Assembly: GCF_001475935.1 (NCBI RefSeq)
Contig: NZ_LDQA01000022.1
Coordinates: forward strand, 1-64,000
Source: Aureimonas ureilytica
GTDB taxonomy: Bacteria; Pseudomonadota; Alphaproteobacteria; Rhizobiales; Rhizobiaceae
DNA length: 64,000 bases
Reading direction: 5' to 3'
Position 1 is the stretch's first letter, and every line of letters begins with the position of its first letter. Below, piece after piece: positions 59,221 to 64,000 of the stretch. The notes under the pieces are model-generated. The model ran no database searches. It saw only the letters and a list, made by a program, of their open reading frames with translations, and was not told where the DNA came from. A program made the translations under genes and the position numbers.

Positions 59221-59925
59221 ATGCGGCAGGTGAGGGGCAGTCTCCCCGTCTATCTCCAACTGGCGGAAACGCTGGTGCGCGACATCGCGGCCGGGCGGCT
59301 GATCGAGGGCGAGAAGCTGCGCCCCGAGCGCGACATGGCGCTGACGATGGGCACCTCCATCGGCACGCTGCGCAAGGCCTTGGCCGAGTTGCAGAATCGC
59401 GGGCTGTTGGAGCGCGTGCAGGGCTCGGGCAATTATATCCGGGCGGCGAGCGACCCTAAGAGCCTCTACGCCATGTTCCGGCTGGAACTGATCGAGGGCG
59501 GTGGCCTGCCGACGGCCGAAGTGCTGGATGTCGAGCGCTTGCCCAAGCCCGAGGGGATCGCCGGCTTCGGCCCGTCGCCCGAAGGCCACCGAATCCGCCG
59601 CCTGCGCCGCCTCTCCGGCCGCATCGCGGCGCTGGAGGAAATTTGGCTGGACGGGAGTTTCGCCGACACCATCACGACCGACGATCTCTCGGAATCGCTC
59701 TATCTCTTCTACCGGACGCGCCTCGGGCTCTTCATCGAAAAGGCGGAGGATCGGATCGATCTCGGCCATGTGCCGGACTGGAAGCCGAGCGCCTTCGAAC
59801 CCGAAGTCGGCGCGCCGATCTGCCATATCTTCCGCAAAAGCTGGGCGGCGGACGGCACGATCGCGGAAGTTTCGCACACTTGGTACGACACCCGAGTGGC
59901 GCGCTATGTCTCGCGAATCCGGTAA
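59221..59925 (+). CDS. smoD: GntR/HutC-family transcriptional regulator, SmoD-like
   Basis: A 234-residue regulator. The winged helix-turn-helix is in VYLQLAETLVRDIAAGRLIEGEKLRPERDMALTMGTSIGTLRKALAELQNRGLLERVQGSGNYI. The C-terminal UTRA ligand domain holds RIRRLRRLSGRIAALEEIWLD and the aromatic VSHTWYDTRVARY end. It lies between smoCBA and smoEFGH, the same place as smoD in Agrobacterium, and probably represses both until sulfoquinovose or its glycoside binds. GGAGGCAGG lies before the ATG. Two matching 18-base sites flank the gene. Confidence 0.85.
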   Translation: MRQVRGSLPVYLQLAETLVRDIAAGRLIEGEKLRPERDMALTMGTSIGTLRKALAELQNRGLLERVQGSGNYIRAASDPKSLYAMFRLELIEGGGLPTAEVLDVERLPKPEGIAGFGPSPEGHRIRRLRRLSGRIAALEEIWLDGSFADTITTDDLSESLYLFYRTRLGLFIEKAEDRIDLGHVPDWKPSAFEPEVGAPICHIFRKSWAADGTIAEVSHTWYDTRVARYVSRIR

Positions 59926-59949
59926 GGGCCAGTGTCTCTGGCGCTGCAC

Positions 59950-59967
59950 AATTGATACATGATTGAT
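59950..59967. promoter_or_regulatory. Candidate SmoD operator 2, upstream of smoE
   Basis: AATTGATACATGATTGAT on the plus strand; its complement ATCAATCATGTATCAATT differs from the element at 59176-59193 at two of 18 positions. It lies 25 bases after the smoD stop and 74 bases before the smoE start. Confidence 0.7.
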
Positions 59968-60040
59968 CTAAGATTTTCTTCCGCGCTAGATTGCGGGAGA
60001 AAGCCGACTCTCGGATGTCGGATGGGAGGAAGCGGACAGC

Positions 60041-62396
<2,356 letters not shown>

Positions 62397-62416
62397 GTGC
62401 CGACGAAGCCACAAGC

Positions 62417-62445
62417 CGAACCGGCGCGGGTCTCGCGTCGGTTTG
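62417..62445 (+). terminator. Intercistronic hairpin between smoF and smoG
   Basis: CGAACCGGCGCG (62417-62428) and CGCGTCGGTTTG (62434-62445) form a 12-bp stem with two G-T pairs and a 5-base loop. No T-run follows. Hairpins at this place in sugar ABC operons often stabilise the binding-protein mRNA so it is made in excess over the permeases. Confidence 0.5.
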
Positions 62446-62494
62446 ATGGCGAAGCCTCGGCAGAGGGCGTTCACGACGGTAAGGATGGGTGATC

Positions 62495-63427
62495 GTGACC
62501 TTGGCAGCGACGGACAGCATGAAACGGACCGATCGACAGCCTGCGGCCTGGCTGCGCTGGCTCGACCCGAGCGACAAGGTGCTGGCCGCCTGGCTGCTCG
62601 CGCCGGCCGCGCTGCTTCTGTGCGTCATTATCGTCTATCCTGTCGGCCGGCTGATCTGGATGAGCTTCCAGAATCTGTCGCTGACCTCGGGTCTTCCGGC
62701 CTCCTTCGCCGGGTTCGAGAACTACGCCCTGATGTGGGACGATCCGGTCTTTTGGGAGGCGTCCTGGAACACGCTCCTGATCGTGGCCATCACCGTGCCC
62801 GGCGCGCTTCTCATGGGGCTCGGCATGGCGCTTCTGGCCAATCTGCCCTTCCGGCACAAATGGCCGGTGCGCCTGTCGCTCCTCATTCCCTGGGCGCTGC
62901 CGCTCTCCTTTGCGGGCCTCATCTTCGCGTGGTTCTTCCACTATGAATACGGCATCGTGAACGATGTGCTGAACCGGCTCGGGCTCCAAGGCGTGATCTG
63001 GTTCAACTCGCCGGGTTGGGCTTTTGCCGCCATCTGCCTCACCATCGTTTGGAAGACCGCGTCCTTCATGGCGCTGATCATCCTCGCCGGACTCCAGACC
63101 ATTCCGCGCTCGCTCTACGAGGCGGCGGATGTGGACGGAGCCGGGCGCGTCCGGCAGTTCTTCGAGATCACGCTGCCGCTCCTGAAGCCCGCCATCGTCA
63201 TCGCGCTGATCTTCCGCACGATCACCGCGCTCCAGACTTTCGACATTCCCTATATGATGACCGGGGGCGGCCCCGGGACCTCCACCGTCACGCTCGCCAT
63301 GTATATTCATCAGAACACCGTGTCCTTTCTGGACCTCGGCTATGGCTCGGCGCTGGCGGTGGTCATGTTCGCCTTCTCCATGGCCGTGACATTCCTGTAT
63401 CTCCACATGCTGCGCCGAAAGGGCTGA
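62495..63427 (+). CDS. smoG: Sugar ABC transporter permease, SmoG-like
   Basis: A 310-residue inner-membrane permease of the MalF type (CUT1) with six spans. The EAA coupling loop reads [37 protein letters not shown]-like [14 protein letters not shown] leads into the first periplasmic loop. The start is probably the GTG at 62495, which has AAGGA nine bases upstream; an ATG at 62519 is possible but has no ribosome binding site. With SmoH it forms the translocation pore. Confidence 0.85.
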   Translation: MTLAATDSMKRTDRQPAAWLRWLDPSDKVLAAWLLAPAALLLCVIIVYPVGRLIWMSFQNLSLTSGLPASFAGFENYALMWDDPVFWEASWNTLLIVAITVPGALLMGLGMALLANLPFRHKWPVRLSLLIPWALPLSFAGLIFAWFFHYEYGIVNDVLNRLGLQGVIWFNSPGWAFAAICLTIVWKTASFMALIILAGLQTIPRSLYEAADVDGAGRVRQFFEITLPLLKPAIVIALIFRTITALQTFDIPYMMTGGGPGTSTVTLAMYIHQNTVSFLDLGYGSALAVVMFAFSMAVTFLYLHMLRRKG

Positions 63428-63430
63428 GTC

Positions 63431-64000
63431 ATGAGCACGATGGCCACGTCCTCGCCTTTGGCGCTTTTCTCGGGCAAACCGCTGCGCTTCCTCGCGGCCG
63501 GCGTGCTGCTGGTGAACGGCCTCTTTCCCGCGCTCTGGATTCTCTTCACCTCGCTCAAGACGGAAGGCGAGCTGACCCTCAAGCCCATCACCTGGGCCCC
63601 GCATCAGCCGACGCTCGCCAATTACGTCACGGCCTTTTCCGACCAGCCGCTGCATCTCTTCCTGTTCAATTCGGTCATGGTGGCGCTGCTCTCGACGGCC
63701 TTGACGCTCGTCGTTTCGGTTCTGGCGGCCTATGCGCTGGCGCGGCTTCATCTGGCCTATCGCGGGTTGATCCTGTCGCTGATCATCGCTGTCTCGACCT
63801 TTCCGCTGGTCACGCTGCTCGTGCCGCTGTTCGAGACCATGCGCGCGCTGAACCTCCTGAACACATGGGTCGCGCTGATCCTGCCCTATACCGTCCTGTC
63901 GCTGCCGGTCTGCACGCTGATCCTCACCTCCTTCTTCGAGGGTATTCCGCAGGATCTGGAGAATGCCGCGATGATCGATGGTTGCACGCGGCTCGGCGCC
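63431..64000 (+). CDS. smoH: Sugar ABC transporter permease, SmoH-like (cut by window edge)
   Basis: The first 190 codons of a MalG-type (CUT1) permease are visible. It starts three bases after the smoG stop. The N-terminal LNGLFPALWILFTSLKTEGEL-like segment, ANYVTAFSDQPLHLFLFNSVMVALLS, and the EAA loop beginning DLENAAMIDGCTRLGA at the very edge are typical. The remaining ~90 residues, and a sulfoquinovosidase if the Agrobacterium order holds, should lie beyond 64000. Confidence 0.85.
   Translation, partial: MSTMATSSPLALFSGKPLRFLAAGVLLVNGLFPALWILFTSLKTEGELTLKPITWAPHQPTLANYVTAFSDQPLHLFLFNSVMVALLSTALTLVVSVLAAYALARLHLAYRGLILSLIIAVSTFPLVTLLVPLFETMRALNLLNTWVALILPYTVLSLPVCTLILTSFFEGIPQDLENAAMIDGCTRLGA

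Overview
The window is GC-rich chromosomal DNA from an alphaproteobacterium, most likely Hyphomicrobiales (Rhizobiales) and perhaps an Aurantimonadaceae-like genus. This rests on the gene content: a BA14K-family protein, MbfA with an Irr-type (ICE) operator, an alphaproteobacterial hmu heme locus, PraR-like XRE regulator and an Agrobacterium-like sulfoquinovose (sulfo-SMO) cluster. The genus is an inference.

Layout. 1-9.9 kb: mixed housekeeping genes (secreted proteins, radical SAM DNA-repair-type protein, XRE regulator, M20 amidohydrolase, D,D-carboxypeptidase overlapping a COG0523 metallochaperone, TusA-like protein, DUF924, CelD-like GNAT, MurQ). 10-20 kb: hybrid histidine kinase, membrane acyltransferase, uxuA with a divergent FadR/UxuR-type regulator, peroxiredoxin, aldehyde dehydrogenase, lysophospholipid acyltransferase, class III transaminase. 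21-28.5 kb: iron/heme block with mbfA, hmuTUVS and a divergent TonB receptor; ICE-like palindromes lie before mbfA and between hmuT and the receptor. 28.9-33.7 kb: an operon for a COG4091-type oxidoreductase plus an E1alpha/E1beta/E2 dehydrogenase of acetoin-dehydrogenase type, preceded by a nested palindrome. 35-41.2 kb: a complete glucitol-type sugar PTS with its own HPr-EI fusion, GutM and SorC regulator. 41.3-49.2 kb: unknown gene pair, DUF1989 protein, fused dihydroxyacetone kinase, tRNA-Thr and tRNA-Phe, acyltransferase, MarR, gamma-glutamylcyclotransferase-like protein. 49.2-54.3 kb: a tightly overlapped operon of a Pls/PosA-type single-module peptide synthetase, a GNAT acetyltransferase and a 4'-phosphopantetheinyl transferase that appears to start with CTG. 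55.5-64 kb: a sulfo-SMO cluster (smoCBA with a UPF0324 exporter on the minus strand, smoD and smoEFGH on the plus strand) running off the right edge.

The two most notable systems are the Pls/PosA-like operon, which predicts a cationic homopoly-amino acid or related product of unknown identity, and the sulfoquinovose cluster, where two near-identical 18-bp elements mark the probable SmoD operators. The autonomous PTS is also unusual for this bacterial group, where PTS proteins mostly serve regulation rather than sugar uptake. No CRISPR array, insertion sequence, integrase or prophage was seen.
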